From: Rhea pennata
Lineage: Eukaryota; Chordata; Aves; Rheiformes; Rheidae
Direction: 5' to 3'
Assembly: GCF_028389875.1 (NCBI RefSeq)
Contig: NC_084702.1
Location: 64,701,582 to 64,765,581 of the forward strand
DNA: 64,000 nucleotides
Shown here: piece by piece, positions 13,401-25,080 of the stretch
How the letters are laid out: each line of letters opens with the position of its first letter
How positions within the stretch are numbered: the first letter of the stretch is position 1
Translations under genes and position numbers: made by a program
The notes under the pieces: model-generated
The model's database searches: none
What the model was told of the DNA's origin: nothing
What the model saw: the letters and a program-made list of their open reading frames with translations, nothing else

Positions 13401-13860
13401 ATATTCTAGTGTAAGTATTCTGGCCCTGAGCATAGACAAGGCCAAGGAATAGGCTCAAAAGAGGAAAAAGACTTTGGCAAACTTTCTGGCAGGGGCTTTT
13501 TTACCTTTACGTATTGTGGATGCTCCAACTTACCAACAACAAGCACAGGCTGCAGCTGTAGACAGATTGTGCGGAGATGCACATGCTGTCACATAGACAG
13601 GCCATTTACAACCAAAACTATTCTTTAGAACTCCACCTGGAAACCAATTAGGGGTTAGTGGAGGTCCAGAAACACTGGTCTCGCACTCCCAGCGAGATAC
13701 ACTTCTTCATGAGCAGCAGTGGCATTTTGCTCAAGCAGCAGCTCAGACTGATTTATTTGAGATAACACAGAGCCCACTGCAAGAATCTAAGTGGCAGATC
13801 ACAAGAGCAAGGTCTATCTTCAAAAGAAACAATAACAGATGTCAGGCCAGAAAATGACAG
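10450..13860. other. Non-coding, no gene seen
   Basis: No exon, RNA gene or clear mobile element. A short GAGTGGTGGG duplication is visible near 10971-10992. Open frames here are short and unrelated to known families. Confidence 0.55.
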
Positions 13861-14680
13861 GGGAGTGGTGTCGGGAAGCCTCCCCGCAGCTCGCTGTAAC
13901 GGGTTCACCTAGCAGCAACCGGAGCCTCAGCTTGGGAGCTGGCAGATCCCTCAGTGAGCAGGACAGATACAATCTTTGCCATGTCTGCTGGCAAATTCCT
14001 CCAGCCTACTAACATTGCCGTAAGCCTTATCCGGACTGTGCTGCGGCCAGCTAGCTCTCAGCCGTTTCTCAGTCTCACCCACATGCTGGGCAAGGCATTT
14101 GACAGCAACGAGTGAGTTAAATGAGACAGGGATCGAGGGTCCCCGTTTTCCCTCACACGACCCCCTCCACACTGCTCTGACACTGTAAAGGAGGTGGAAA
14201 CTGGCCAGATCTTTTCTACTGTAGATACTCTGGGCCCCTTCTGGTGGGTGTTGTCAGCACACTATAAACACCCTACGCAATGGCTGCCTTCCAAAAAGGG
14301 ACTAAGGTGCCCAGCGTGAGGCTTGGGTGGAACTTAAGCATCTAGGCCCAAAATAGGGCCTCAAAATCCTCACAATTTTGCTCTGCTGCTCGCCAGTCCC
14401 AGGGGCACCCAGCTTCTGGAGATACTTCTGTGTTCTACAGTGGAGTTTCTCAAACACTTACAGCTCTTTTGCAGATGCTGAGACCGGCCTCGTTCTGGAC
14501 AGGCTATACCCCTTAGTTAAGACCCTTTCCCTGAACGGGTTCAAATCTGTTTCCGATGACCCAGGCTTCTACAGTCATATTCTTATTTTCTCTCTCAAAT
14601 CTTTTCTGTGTTGTAGAGTAGCCTAGGTGGGCAAGGTGGAAACCCCCCCCCACAACTGCCTCTTTGCAGGCAAACACATC
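13861..14680. other. Non-coding, moderately GC-rich; possible old repeat context
   Basis: No gene seen. The wording around 14305-14365 (AAGGTGCCCAGCGTGAGGC, then TTAAGCATCTAGGCCC) resembles the 'aggtgcctaa / ttaggcacctagg' phrases of old sauropsid repeats. An AGGTGCCTAAAATTAG phrase occurs beyond the next element at about 15157-15172. A larger decayed element could span this whole stretch, but I cannot define its ends. Confidence 0.3.
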
Positions 14681-14835
14681 TCCAAATAGCCTATAGCTCA
14701 AAGATTAAGGCACTCTCTGGGCTGGGAGAGGGATGCATGACTGCATCCCCTCAGGCAAGGAGGGAATTTGAAACCAGGTCTGTCACATCCTAAGTAAATG
14801 CTCTAAACACCGACCACTTTTAGAATAGGGGGAGC
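14681..14835. mobile_element. tRNA-like inverted SINE-type remnant
   Basis: The minus strand from 14816 reads TGGTCGGTGTTTAGAGCA, a tRNA A-box-like sequence. About 41 bases on, at 14775-14762, it reads GGTTTCAAATTCCC, a B-box-like sequence. That spacing is normal for a tRNA-derived Pol III promoter. The plus strand at 14694-14712 carries a second A-box-like sequence, TAGCTCAAAGATTAAGGCA, so the element is a degenerate inverted pair of tRNA-like halves. The flanks also mirror each other (AAATAGCCTATAG at left; the reverse of TAGAATAGG at right). I recall similar dispersed sequences from sauropsid genomes but cannot name the family. It does not fold as an intact tRNA. Confidence 0.5.
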
Positions 14836-14880
14836 TACAGCTCCAGGCGTCTTCTGAAAGCTAAAACTGATATCCTGCAT

Positions 14881-14885
<5 letters not shown>

Positions 14886-14911
<26 letters not shown>
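14886..14911 (+). repeat. Poly(A) run, A26
   Basis: Uninterrupted run of 26 adenines after CCCTC. It could be the tail of an old retroposed sequence on the + strand, though no recognisable body precedes it closely. Confidence 0.9.
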
Positions 14912-15169
14912 GGAAAGATGGACGTAAGTGCCTGCTATTAAGAAAGGGCCTGGGCTGTAAATTCTGAGAGGAAAGAGATGACTTCTGGTAGCACTGGGGC
15001 CTAAGTCCTGAAGAAGAGTAGCATCTGTGATATATCCTTATGCTCAATAAGAAGCAGCTGTTTTTCTGCATATCCCACTCAGAAGCACTTAGCTCTCCCC
15101 ATCTACCATATATGGCACCAGACGCTGTTCTAGAGTCTGTATTCCATTACGGAGCCAGGTGCCTAAAAT

Positions 15170-15560
15170 TAGATATTACAACGCACATCCTGCCCCGCCA
15201 AAGCTCACCCTCCGAGTGCGGGCATCGCTCACCGTCTCCCGTGCCTCTGCTGCGGCGTGCCACGGCTCTCAGGCAGCGCTGCAGCTCCTCTCCAGGCAGG
15301 AGCCGTGCGCAGCTCGTGGCACCGACGGGCATGGTGCTGTGCTGCACTCCAGGCCAGGCCTCCTCGCAAGGCTCCACGCTCAGACAACACGCCCGCAGAA
15401 GCACGTTCTCCCTTTCCCGTCGCGGGCCTTACACAACGGATGCCATGTGTTAAGCCTCACATCTCAGCTTTTTGGACACGGGCCTACGTCTTGTCACTAC
15501 GCACGTGTGCAGATCCTGTGCCTGCTGAGAAGATGGAGGGGGCCCAGGTGAAGCCCTGCT
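15170..15560. other. Isolated GC/CpG-rich patch
   Basis: A GC-rich stretch with many CpGs inside AT-rich surroundings, over 10 kb beyond the 3' end of ISL1. Several overlapping open frames up to about 146 codons cross it and the next 330 bp on both strands. They look like by-products of base composition: no recognisable domains, and frames open on both strands at once. It could be a small orphan CpG island or a GC-rich repeat remnant. Confidence 0.45.
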
Positions 15561-15904
15561 GAAGTCTGCTGCAGCATCCTGCCCGTAACTAGGGATGCGC
15601 TGCCAAAGCAATAACAAGCAGCACTGGAGGCAGGGCCAAGGAGTGTGGGAACTCATGATGAGAAGTGGCCAGAGCTGGGCGCTCCCACATCCAGAGACTT
15701 CCAGGTCACCGCCTAAGCGGTGCGGGGGGAAAGAACAGCAGTGCATTAAGACAAGCGCAAGCGGCCGAGCTCCTGAGAACAGGCAAGTTTCAGTTCTGCA
15801 AAACTGGACTGGCCTGCTTCCAGCCCAGTCCTGAGGGTTTTTCACAGAAAGGGAAAAAGCCCCCACTGAAAGCCTGTGTCTCCCCTGCAAGGTCCGCAGA
15901 CTAG

Positions 15905-18900
15905 TTCACAATACTTCGTTTCAGTTATAACCAAGGCATGAGAAGGTTCATCAGAGACTCCTGATCTCTATCCATCATCAAGAGATCAATTCAGTTTGTG
16001 GTTTGTGCCCCTTCCTGTACAGATGTGAACTGGAGGCAGCAACATACCTTAGGAATTATTCTGCTACAACTTTTTTTTCAAGATCTCAACTAGGAAGAGA
16101 GTACCTGGTTAACAATAACAGCCGAGGGTTCCTCAGCTCCTGCAAAACAAAAAGGAAACCTTCTTTTCCCAAAAGAAACATTGCTGCCTGTCATTACTGG
16201 TGAACCCTTTCATGAGCTAGAAAAAATACATGAGGCTGGACTGTGCTATCAAACAAGAGCTTCTAACACCAGAGTGACTTATTATTTTATCACATGCTCT
16301 GTATCATGTCATAGGTAAACATAAACCTTCTCCATCTTCTTTTTCCTCCCACATTGCCCTCACAATTGCATTTACCACTGTGCTACCTGTGGAAGAGTCA
16401 CTAATTTAATTAGTTTTCCCATGCTGAATTTATCTGTTGCTTTTAGATCTCATATGCACAAATGCTTATATCCCTGCCTGACTCTACTCACTTTTACTCT
16501 CAAATATCTTACAATATAAGGAAGAGCAAAACAATCATTAACTAAAGGATAGCTCACATTAACATGACCTGACTAAAAGACATGTTAAGAATATGAGAAA
16601 ATAACTCACCAAATTTAACTGATCATTAATTGATCAATTTTTTTGTACTCCATGTTTGATCAATAACTGCTCTAATTACTGCCTTTGGGATATCAATATA
16701 TTTGAAAGTATATCAAAATAAAAAAATATTTTCTGAGATATAAAGTGTATGATTCTCTTGCTAAATAGTTGAAAGCAGATAAAACTTTAAAGAATGAACA
16801 TATTGTCTTACTGACCGTAACAGTCAGCCACACAGCTGAACCTGCATTAAAGGACTTTTGGCTTTCAGGGTTTTTTCCTTCCAGACTCAATCCTTGCAGC
16901 ATTAAACTTGTACTGCTAATTGCAATGCTGCTACTTGTCATGCCATTTCATTCCTAATTCCCATTTTTCTTCGAGGCATTTACTGAATGAAGATACCAAA
17001 CCCTCTTGCGAAAGTTAACAAGACTTTTGCCATAGAGATAGGAATGAGTACAGTATCGAAACATTTGGGGTTTTTTTTATTTTTTTAGTGGGAATTAGGC
17101 ACCTACAAGACACCAAGGTTTATCTCCAGATTGGTCAGTTACTAGCGTAGGACCACACAAAAGTCAGCATGATTTTACTGTTATTTGCTACAGCAGTGCC
17201 CTACGGACCTATGAGGAGAGCAGCCTGTTGTAGTAAGCACTGCACAATCACAGAACGGGAAGCACGAAGCACCCCAGATGACTCCCTCCTTGGTTTCCCT
17301 AATTATTTCAGTGAGAAATATATTTTTATAAACAAAATACTCACTAGGAAAAATGATAATCTGTCAAACTTAACAGTCATGTGACAGTTGTAAAAAGTGG
17401 TACCTGCCTTTCTTAGTCCTCTATGGCTTTTTTTCTGTGATAATGATCTATTAACTTAAATTAAAATTGCAAACATATTTTCCTTACGTAATCAGTTTTG
17501 AAGAGTCTACAAACTGCAGAGTCAAGATCCAAGATAACGACATTTCACTTCCAGGACTACTTTAATGGCCAATTCCTCTGCTCTAAAGTACCTCATAATA
17601 GCATTGTTACCACAAAGAAATATGGTGTGTGATGGGTCATCGCAATAACCTAAGTGTTCCTGTCTTTGCTACTATATAATTGGCAGAGATAGCTGACTTT
17701 GAAAAGGGATGGGCCAAAACTGAAGTGGGGACATATGATTCTCTTACAGTCTCTTAAAGCAAAGGGGCTTTGCTCGGAGAGAAAAAGAAAGGCATATATA
17801 ACAGCTATGCTTAGTCACATGATAGACAAAAGTGCCATGAAAATTGATTCTTTAGAAGAAAAACAGTATATGAACCACATGAACAGAGACATTAAAACCT
17901 AGCATTTAAAACAAATGATGAAGCAGAAGTATCTAACTGTCTTGAATATATTGCTCCTGCATGAACACTGTTTTCTTTTTGTCTCCCTAGTTACATTAAA
18001 CAGTAAGTCAAAAAGATCTGGAATGAAAACTGAACTAAAACATTTTCATTTAAAGTGATACAACAATCTGAGGTCTCCAACCAGTAAGTGTTTAGCCCTG
18101 CTCATCCTGACTTATCAAAACTCCCCATGGTTTTCAGCGGTGAAGGGAAAATGAAAGGCCCAACACTGAAAACCGTTACTTGAATAAATAAAATAAGTCT
18201 TTCAGTGCTAAGATTGTGAAATTACAGCTGGAGAAAAGGATATCTGAGTAAAGCAAAAGTTTTTCAGTTCATTTCACTGAATGTCTCTTTAGCACACTGC
18301 AAATCCCCAAATTTGTGAGGAATTCAGGATCATTTTGAAACAGCTAATTGGGCAATGCCTGGTTCAGAATGAGCCTGAATTCAAGTTACAAAAGTAGGGT
18401 CAAATCTTGAAAAATCTTTCTTACTTCATACTGTGAAGGCAAAACACGTAAATTAGAATTTCAAAGCTGCAAGGGGCTAATTTTGTTAAGTTTTGCTAAG
18501 AGCATTTTTCTGTAAAATACTACGTAATTTGTACACAGTTTCCTACTCCAGAATTTATAACATATGAAGATTTCTCTTAGGAGGCTGTAAGTGAGGCAAG
18601 GACTAGCTGTTTTACTTTATGAAATATTGCATGTTCAGATGAGGCTTGGCTCGTGTTTCTAATTACTGTACCAGGCAAGATGCTTTTAGTGATGCACTGA
18701 TATCTTAACAGGGTATTTGTCTTATAACAGAAAATTATACAAAAATTTGAGGTCAAAAATGAAAAAAAATAGGGTGGTGGAAGGAAAACAACTTTTTTTT
18801 CCCCCCGCAAAATCACAGCACTGATTTTATACCCATATCCAGGGGGTTTTGACCACTGACTTCAGTGAGAACTGGACTCTGCCCCTGAGTGCTGTGCACT

Positions 18901-20285
18901 CCTGCTTCATGACAGGTTAGCAGCAAAACTTCTACTAGCTTCACAGAAAACTGTGTAATTATAAAGTCTGCTCCTGCAATTCCTGATTTATTACAGTTAT
19001 CTAATATTAAATAGTTCAGATTACTTACAGTCAGCTTTTCCAGGAGTGGAACCTCAGCTTGTGTCCTCAATTTGGAGAAAAAGTGTTTGGACTCCAAATA
19101 CTGGAGTATTTTTTTTAATTGTCATATATAAGATCTTCTACATAGCATCGTATCTTTGCAAAAAGAAATAGGTTAATTTATGGGCTGTAGTTAAAGCTTT
19201 CATAAACTTTTCAAGTTAATTCCCACCATATTTTACTTTATCATGCACACTGACACGTCAGTATTATCTCTATATACCTGCTAAGTTTAACACATTTCAA
19301 ACAACACCTTGTATTTGTGACAGATAAAAATAAACACTAAGTTTTACCCATGAGAAAAAAAAAGAAAAAGAAAAAGAGGAGTACCATGATCATCGTTAAG
19401 ATTCCTTTCCTGGGGAAGTGTTGCTCTCTTGATCCTGAATTCCCTGAGTTATTGGGAGTTTAAAATGCTTTAAATATGTTTGATGGAAAATTATTACAAA
19501 AGCTTTGCAATATAATTTGCTCTGTACACAAAGAAATTTGCAACTACTAAATCTAGAAAACAGCACTTACCCGCAAACCACAAACCTTCTAAATTGCAGA
19601 GAGAAAGAGTCTTACCCACTGGCAAATTTCATAATTCCACATTAGCAGACTCAATTACAATATCTGCTGCAAATAGCATATCAGTGCATCATAGTTACAG
19701 CAATCAGCTTCCTTTCTTCCAGAATGCAGTATGATGGCCCTGAACTCAACCGCACTGAGAAAAAGCACAGATTTTGGAGAGGAATCATTCAGATTCACTG
19801 CAAACCGTCTGATGTTACAGTAGGGAAACAGCAGAGACAGTGGATGGGCTCACTCACTATTCAGAAACCTGGAAATCCTACATCTACCAGCTCAACACGC
19901 CAAGAGCTGAAAACTCAAGAAAACAAATGAATAAATAGAAAGAGTGACATCCAACCGAAAGATGCCTCTTTCTCCCTACTTTCCAAAACGCTGCTTGCTA
20001 TTGAGTTAAATGCTTTTATTGATCTGAACTGCATCAAACAAGCTTTACAGCCTGCAGTATCCACACACCCAGCATAAAGAGACTAATACAGAAGGCAATT
20101 TTCTGCTCCCAAAGAAGATCTTGTATCTAAACTGACTTCCTCTCTCTTAATTGATTTGCTTCGATCGTTCCTTAATGTTCGTGCAGATGAGCGAGTTGGG
20201 ATATTTTTTTCGTTCTCTACACAACTTCAAATGAAAAAAAAATATACTAATAAAACCAAGGGGAAAAAAAATCCAAAAAACACAC
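15905..20285. other. Non-coding, no gene seen
   Basis: AT-rich unique sequence with short open frames only. The phrase GACCACTGACTTCAGTGAGAA at 18850-18870 is like an old sauropsid repeat fragment but too short to classify. Minor A-rich low complexity lies at 19353-19378. Confidence 0.5.
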
Positions 20286-20289
20286 CACT

Positions 20290-21480
20290 GCTCTTGACCA
20301 GGGCCGGGCTCGAGCGCCCACTGCCACATCCTCCCCGTGCAGTGGGCGCCCCGGGGACCGACAGGGGCAGCTGCCTTGGAGGCACCGGGTGCGTCTGGCC
20401 GCGGGGCTGCGAGGGGCTCGCCAAGCGCGGCGGCGGCGGAGGGCAGGCAGGGCCGCAGCCGCCGGCCGCGCAGCGCTCGCCGCTGCAACAACAAAGCGGG
20501 CTGTAAAGCCTCCAGGTGGTGGCTGTATTTGTTGTCCTGTCTGTGAGGTGCGGTGGCTCCCTGGCCCTGGCAGATCCTAGTGCTGCTGTGGACATTAAGA
20601 AAAGTCTCTTTTGGCTGATTCCAAACCCAGATAAGGAGCCGCCGAGCCACCAGCTCTGTCTAGACTTCGGACCTCACAAGTCAAACGGGTTGTTTGGATT
20701 AGCCTTGGAGATCTACCGACCTGAACAGCCCTCCCAAAGAAAAGCCACAGTAACACCCTGTTTTCCTCTTCCTATTGCCGTTCGAGGTCTGCCCGGAGAT
20801 AGGAGTCGAGCTCTGGTTTGGTTCGTGTCACTTATTTCTGGAAAACCTTTCCACCCCCTCTCTCTCCCACAAACACACCTTGCCTTGTTTTGTCTGCCGG
20901 GAGAAAAGAAAACAAAAAAGCAAAGACAGACTCCAGCAAGAATCCTGTTTTGCAACCTTTCTCCTTCCTTCTCCACTCCCCTAACCCCCCCAGGAGAAAT
21001 CCGGAGCCTCAGATAATCGATTCAGCCACAACAGCAGAGAGCCCGGCTGCCTTGCGAAGCCGGTGCCGGGTCCTGCCGGGCCCGGCCCGGCCCGGCGCCG
21101 CTGGCTGGGAGGCAGCGCAGGGCGCGACGCCGCTCCGCTCCCCTCCCCTCCCTCTCTCGCCCCAAACAAGCCCAGAGCACTTGTGTGGTGACGCTCAGCC
21201 GCGGACAGAAAATTCAATAAAATGAAACAGCAACCTCATGTAAAAGCCTCATACTCTTTCTCATCTTGGATGCTGCAAAGTGCATCTCACAGACCCTGGC
21301 CAAAGCTGCAGTTCAGATAAGAGGCTCTGGGAACACGCCGATTAATTTTGCATCCTGTGCTCTGGTTAATGACAGCGTCTACCGCGCTGCACGGCCAGCT
21401 CGGCACAGAGGCGAGCCGCCCTCCCCGCCGCGCTCCGCGAGTCCCGGGAGGTGTGGAGTGATCCTCCAGCGGGGCCCGGC
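20290..21480. promoter_or_regulatory. CpG-rich island downstream of ISL1
   Basis: Dense CpG blocks at about 20300-20480, 21050-21150 and 21380-21480, separated by less GC-rich sequence. No ORF inside resembles a known protein, and open frames occur on several frames and both strands. The less GC-rich segments (20560-20720 and 21200-21370) look unique rather than repetitive and contain GATA-type words such as CAGATAAG. This is most likely a non-coding CpG island within the regulatory domain of ISL1. Confidence 0.65.
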
Positions 21481-21620
21481 ACACTGGGAGCTGTTAAGTT
21501 TATGTTTGTGGCGCCTGAGCTCAAACAGTCTTTCAGTGGCTTGCTCTGTTATCAAGAAAACAACAATCAGAAACAATCAGTAAACAGGATCTCTTTCCAG
21601 CCCCTCTATTAACTACTTAC
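21481..21620 (+). promoter_or_regulatory. Candidate enhancer block with SOX/FOX-type words
   Basis: Next to the CpG island, AACAATCAG occurs twice with a 10-bp period (21562-21570 and 21572-21580). AACAAT is a SOX-type core. GTAAACA, a forkhead core, overlaps the end at 21580-21586. This is motif reading only, with no evidence of conservation or activity. Confidence 0.3.
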
Positions 21621-21903
21621 AGCTCCGCTGAAGCACCCAAAGCGCCCAGCAGCGGGACCGCGTATTGTAAAACAGTTTAAGGACTGCAAGCGCCCAGGCA
21701 GCACTGAGCACGTGACTTTTATCGTTAAAACCCTCCGGTCTTACTTTCCCAGGAACCCAGATCTGTGCCGTTTCGGGCTTTCAGGCACTGAAGCTGCGGG
21801 AGTTTTGCAAAAGTGTGAGCGAGCCCTCCTTGAACTGATAACGCGGAGGAGCTGCTCCGATTTCTTCCCTCCTGTCCACTTATAAATGACGTAACGTGAA
21901 TCC

Positions 21904-21931
21904 ATCTACCTACCTACCTACCTATCTATCC
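21904..21931 (+). repeat. CTAC/CTAT tetranucleotide repeat
   Basis: A short run of TACC units followed by TATC units, next to TATA-rich sequence. Simple repeat. Confidence 0.85.
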
Positions 21932-21999
21932 ATATGTATATAAAGTCAAGTGCTTACCGTGGAGATGTTTGACATCGCTGGAATTCACAGCTCCCAGCT

Positions 22000-22170
22000 C
22001 TTCTGCATTTCCCTTCTAAATTGGCTGGAGATGCTGAGGGCTAATTAACCTGATGCAAATATTGAAATGAGAAGAATTTGAATATTGGTCTCTGTGTATA
22101 CAAACAAAATTCACAAAGAAATTATAGCGGTCCTTAGGAGAGCTTATTTGTTATTATTAAGAGAGGCTGC
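22000..22170. promoter_or_regulatory. Candidate homeodomain/POU regulatory element
   Basis: An AT-rich, unique-looking block between two CpG islands. It contains TAATTA (22042-22047), the preferred core of LIM-type homeodomains, and five bases later a perfect POU octamer ATGCAAAT (22053-22060). ISL1, LHX and POU4F factors cooperate in sensory and motor neurons, so the pairing is suggestive. Function is inferred from motifs alone. Confidence 0.35.
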
Positions 22171-22409
22171 AGCAAGAAGAAAACCAGGGCGCATAGTTAA
22201 TTGTCGCCCTCCCCCGTATCCAAAAGAACGAACAGTGTAGGGACATGCATAGAAACCGCATGATATTTTCTCCCGCTTGCACTAATCCTGCTGCCCTAGT
22301 TCATGAGGGGTGTTTTCCTGAACATACTATAGGAGAGACTGCTCAAAAATTTGCCTCTGTTTTTTCCACAGCAGGTAACTGTCAATGTTGGGGGGGAGGA
22401 GCATAGAAG

Positions 22410-22411
<2 letters not shown>

Positions 22412-22467
<56 letters not shown>

Positions 22468-22476
22468 GTATGTATG
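22412..22476 (+). repeat. (TA)n(TATG)n microsatellite
   Basis: About 22 TA units running straight into about five TATG units. A compound microsatellite expected to be length-variable. Confidence 0.95.
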
Positions 22477-22594
22477 CCACAAATACACGAAAAAAAGGAC
22501 CTAAAAAAAAGAATTCCTCAAAATAAATAAAATAAAACGAGGTTTCATGGGGGAAAAAATGGGGGAAGGATAGAAAAGAAGTAACGCCTGAGCC

Positions 22595-23545
22595 CGTGGG
22601 TGAAAGCCGGCGGCAGGTCTGCGGGGTGGGCCGCCGGGGAGGTGCGCGCGGGCGCAGGGCGCCGCGGAGAGCCCGCGAGATGCGCGGCAGCCCCGAGGGC
22701 GCGGCGCTGCGGCGGGAGGCTGGGGGCAGCCGGGGGGTCGGCAGAAGGGCTGACACGGGTCTGGCTGGAAGCGCAGATATCCCGGGGAGGGAGCGGGCAG
22801 AGCCGGGGGCTTTCGCCCAGAGCCGAGAAAGCAGAGCGCGGCTGCAGCTCCCCGCGGACGCGCCGAGGCATTTCGGAAGAGCAGCGAGAAGCCACGCTGC
22901 CAGCCCCAAGCCCCGGCGGCTGCCTCCCGGCGGGCCGCCCGCCGCCGCAGCGCCGCGACGGCGCGCCCGGCCCGCGCAGCCCCGCGCTCCGCGGCCCCAG
23001 CCCCGCGCAAGGCCGGGGACCCTTCCTCCCCGCAACGCGGTGGCGGGGATCAGTGGCGCGTTTGAGCCTCACGTCGGGCAGCAGGTTGCCGCAAGCGCCC
23101 CGACGCCGCGCCGGCAGAGGCGCCGCTTTGCGCGTGGCGGGCGCGGCCTGGGCTCCGCAGCGCGGGGCTCGCACGGGCACCCGAGGCGAGGGCCGAAATT
23201 AAGCTCTCCCGCCTGCGCGGCCGCCGGCACACATTGCTGCGCGGCGCTGAAGCGCGGCACGGCGGCCCCGGGCGCGCAGCCGGCGCGCAGGTCCGCGGCG
23301 CGCGTCCGCGCCCTCCCCGCAGTAGCTACCGCGCGGCTGCGGGCAGATGCAAAGGCCCCGGCTTTGCCCTGGCTTTACAGGGCTTCGGCAAAGAGCCGTC
23401 CCCGAGCGTGGGGCTCCGAGCCCCCCTCCGCCCCCCCCAGCGCGGACGGCTCGCACAACTCACGCGTTAGCGCAGAGGGCAGAAACGCCACCCCGCGCCC
23501 TCCCGCCCCCCGCGGCGTCGTGCCGAGCCTCGGAGCCTGCATGAA
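22595..23545. promoter_or_regulatory. Strong CpG island without an assigned gene
   Basis: Very dense CpG over about 950 bp, roughly 2.4-3.4 kb beyond the ISL1 stop codon. A 333-codon open frame on + (22596-23597) and frames of over 200 codons on - overlap it. They encode low-complexity Arg/Ala/Pro/Gly sequence with no domain I recognise, the usual artefact of stop-poor GC-rich DNA. It may be the promoter of a non-coding transcript or an intragenic-type developmental CpG island. Confidence 0.7.
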
Positions 23546-23890
23546 AACACAAGGGTTACTGGCGACACAGTTTAAGGTAGATTTCATATTTATTTAAATA
23601 TTTATCAAGTACTCAAAAATGTATTACACTTGAGCATACAAAATGAATCCAGTTTCTAATCAGGATGATTGAAATCCTTGTGTTAGACTTTTACCCTTTT
23701 TTATTTTCTCTCTACTGTCGAAATGGTTTGTCTCTATAGCTGAGCTTGCTCAGGGTGGGCTGAGATGGTGAGGAGGGAGGGGAAAAAAAGGTTATGTTAA
23801 GAAAACATTAGGCTTTGGAGTAACTGTCATGCAAACCAACTCGTCTTTGTCAAACTAAAAATCTCTGTATATTCCAGTTGTTAGTTTTTT

Positions 23891-23934
<44 letters not shown>

Positions 23935-25034
23935 CGAGCCTTTGTCTTGTGCTGGCCTGGAGCACTAGGGAACACTTGGCTTGGAGGAAAAACAACCCTT
24001 TTCTATGTTTTTTTTTTCTCCTTTCTACTTTTCCCCAAGAAATCGCCCACCTTTCTAGCTTTCACCACCCCCTCCCCTGCAAATTAAAAAAGGAAGAAAA
24101 AAGGGAGTGAAGAGAGGGAAGTCGACAGAAAATAAGGAACACCAATCGTGCAATTTCACAGCAATATCCCCTCAACCCTATTCCTCCTGCAGCATTTTTC
24201 AATCGTTTTGACAGCAGACACTGATAAATAATGGTCATACTTGACTTGTTAAGCAAAAAGCGTCCCTTTTATCAGGAGCTTATACTTAAAGTACAGGTCA
24301 CTTCAACAATCTCAACAACGAGGCTTTGGTATACAGCACTTTCTTTTTATTATTATTTTTTAAAAAATAATAGAACTCAGCAAAAAGCCTGAGCTCCCAG
24401 TTCTTTAGATGTCTTAACATTATGTCAGATCATGCCTAGAGTAATATCACTTTTAAGGGCAAGGGATGAGGGGGCGAAAGAGAGCTTCTAATGTTATCAA
24501 TTGAAAGCTAAGGCATCAAACTAGCCCTGATACAGTTGTTGAAACTGAAATTTACAAGCTGGTCGTTAATACTTGCAATAAAATATCACACTGATTTTAT
24601 TTAATAACGACCTGCTTTGCATGCAATATTTTATTTCAGGTATTTTAGCTGCTAACTTGTAAATATTTAAAAGAGGGAACTTTGTTCATTATTTAATATT
24701 AATATTATTATTATTATTTTCTCTATTCCAAACGCTTATTTAGTGAAATAGTCCTGAAGATATAATAATTCTACATATGGCGCTTTTATTTCACATAATA
24801 TTTAGGAAAAAAAGGACAAAAACGACATAGAATTAGACATATAATTCAAAGACCACGGTACAACCTTTTCTTTTTTTCTTTTTTCTTTTTTCTTTTACTT
24901 CAGCAAACAAAAAAATAGAGTCAAATGACATGAAAAGTGGCAAGTCTTCCGATAATAAATAATAAATTACTTTATAATTTTGCAATGCAAGAGCAAACAA
25001 ATAGGGTGGATTTTTTCTTTTTTTCTTTTTCTTT
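23546..25034. other. Non-coding region downstream of ISL1, possible distal 3' UTR
   Basis: AT-rich sequence between the CpG island and the likely ISL1 3' end. Minus-strand AATAAA hexamers occur at 24785-24790, 24630-24635, 24597-24602 and 24346-24351, so longer 3' UTR forms could extend into this region. A T-rich tract lies at 24868-24897. No exon-like sequence seen. Confidence 0.45.
23892..23931 (+). repeat. Poly(T) run, T40
   Basis: Uninterrupted run of 40 thymines, preceded by T6 and one G. It is the longest homopolymer in the window. On the minus strand it could be the A-tail of an old retroposed copy, but I recognise no body beside it. Confidence 0.9.
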
Positions 25035-25080
25035 TTTTTTCTTTTTTCTCTTTATTTCTAGAGAGAGAGAAAGAGAGAGG

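Noticed and set aside
14480..14560. Possible tRNA, from GGTTCAAATC at about 14539
   Set aside because: B-box-like word only. No matching A box at the right distance and no cloverleaf.
20147..20650. 167-codon open frame on - in the first CpG island
   Set aside because: No family resemblance, and overlapping frames on the other strand are equally long.
21880..21896. TATAAA followed by TGACGTAA as a possible promoter
   Set aside because: Motif pair alone, no downstream exon or ORF, in an AT-rich repeat-adjacent stretch.
22596..23597. 333-codon open frame on + in the downstream CpG island
   Set aside because: Arg/Ala/Pro/Gly low-complexity product, frames of over 200 codons also open on the opposite strand, and no domain or splice logic. 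Stop-poor GC-rich DNA explains it.
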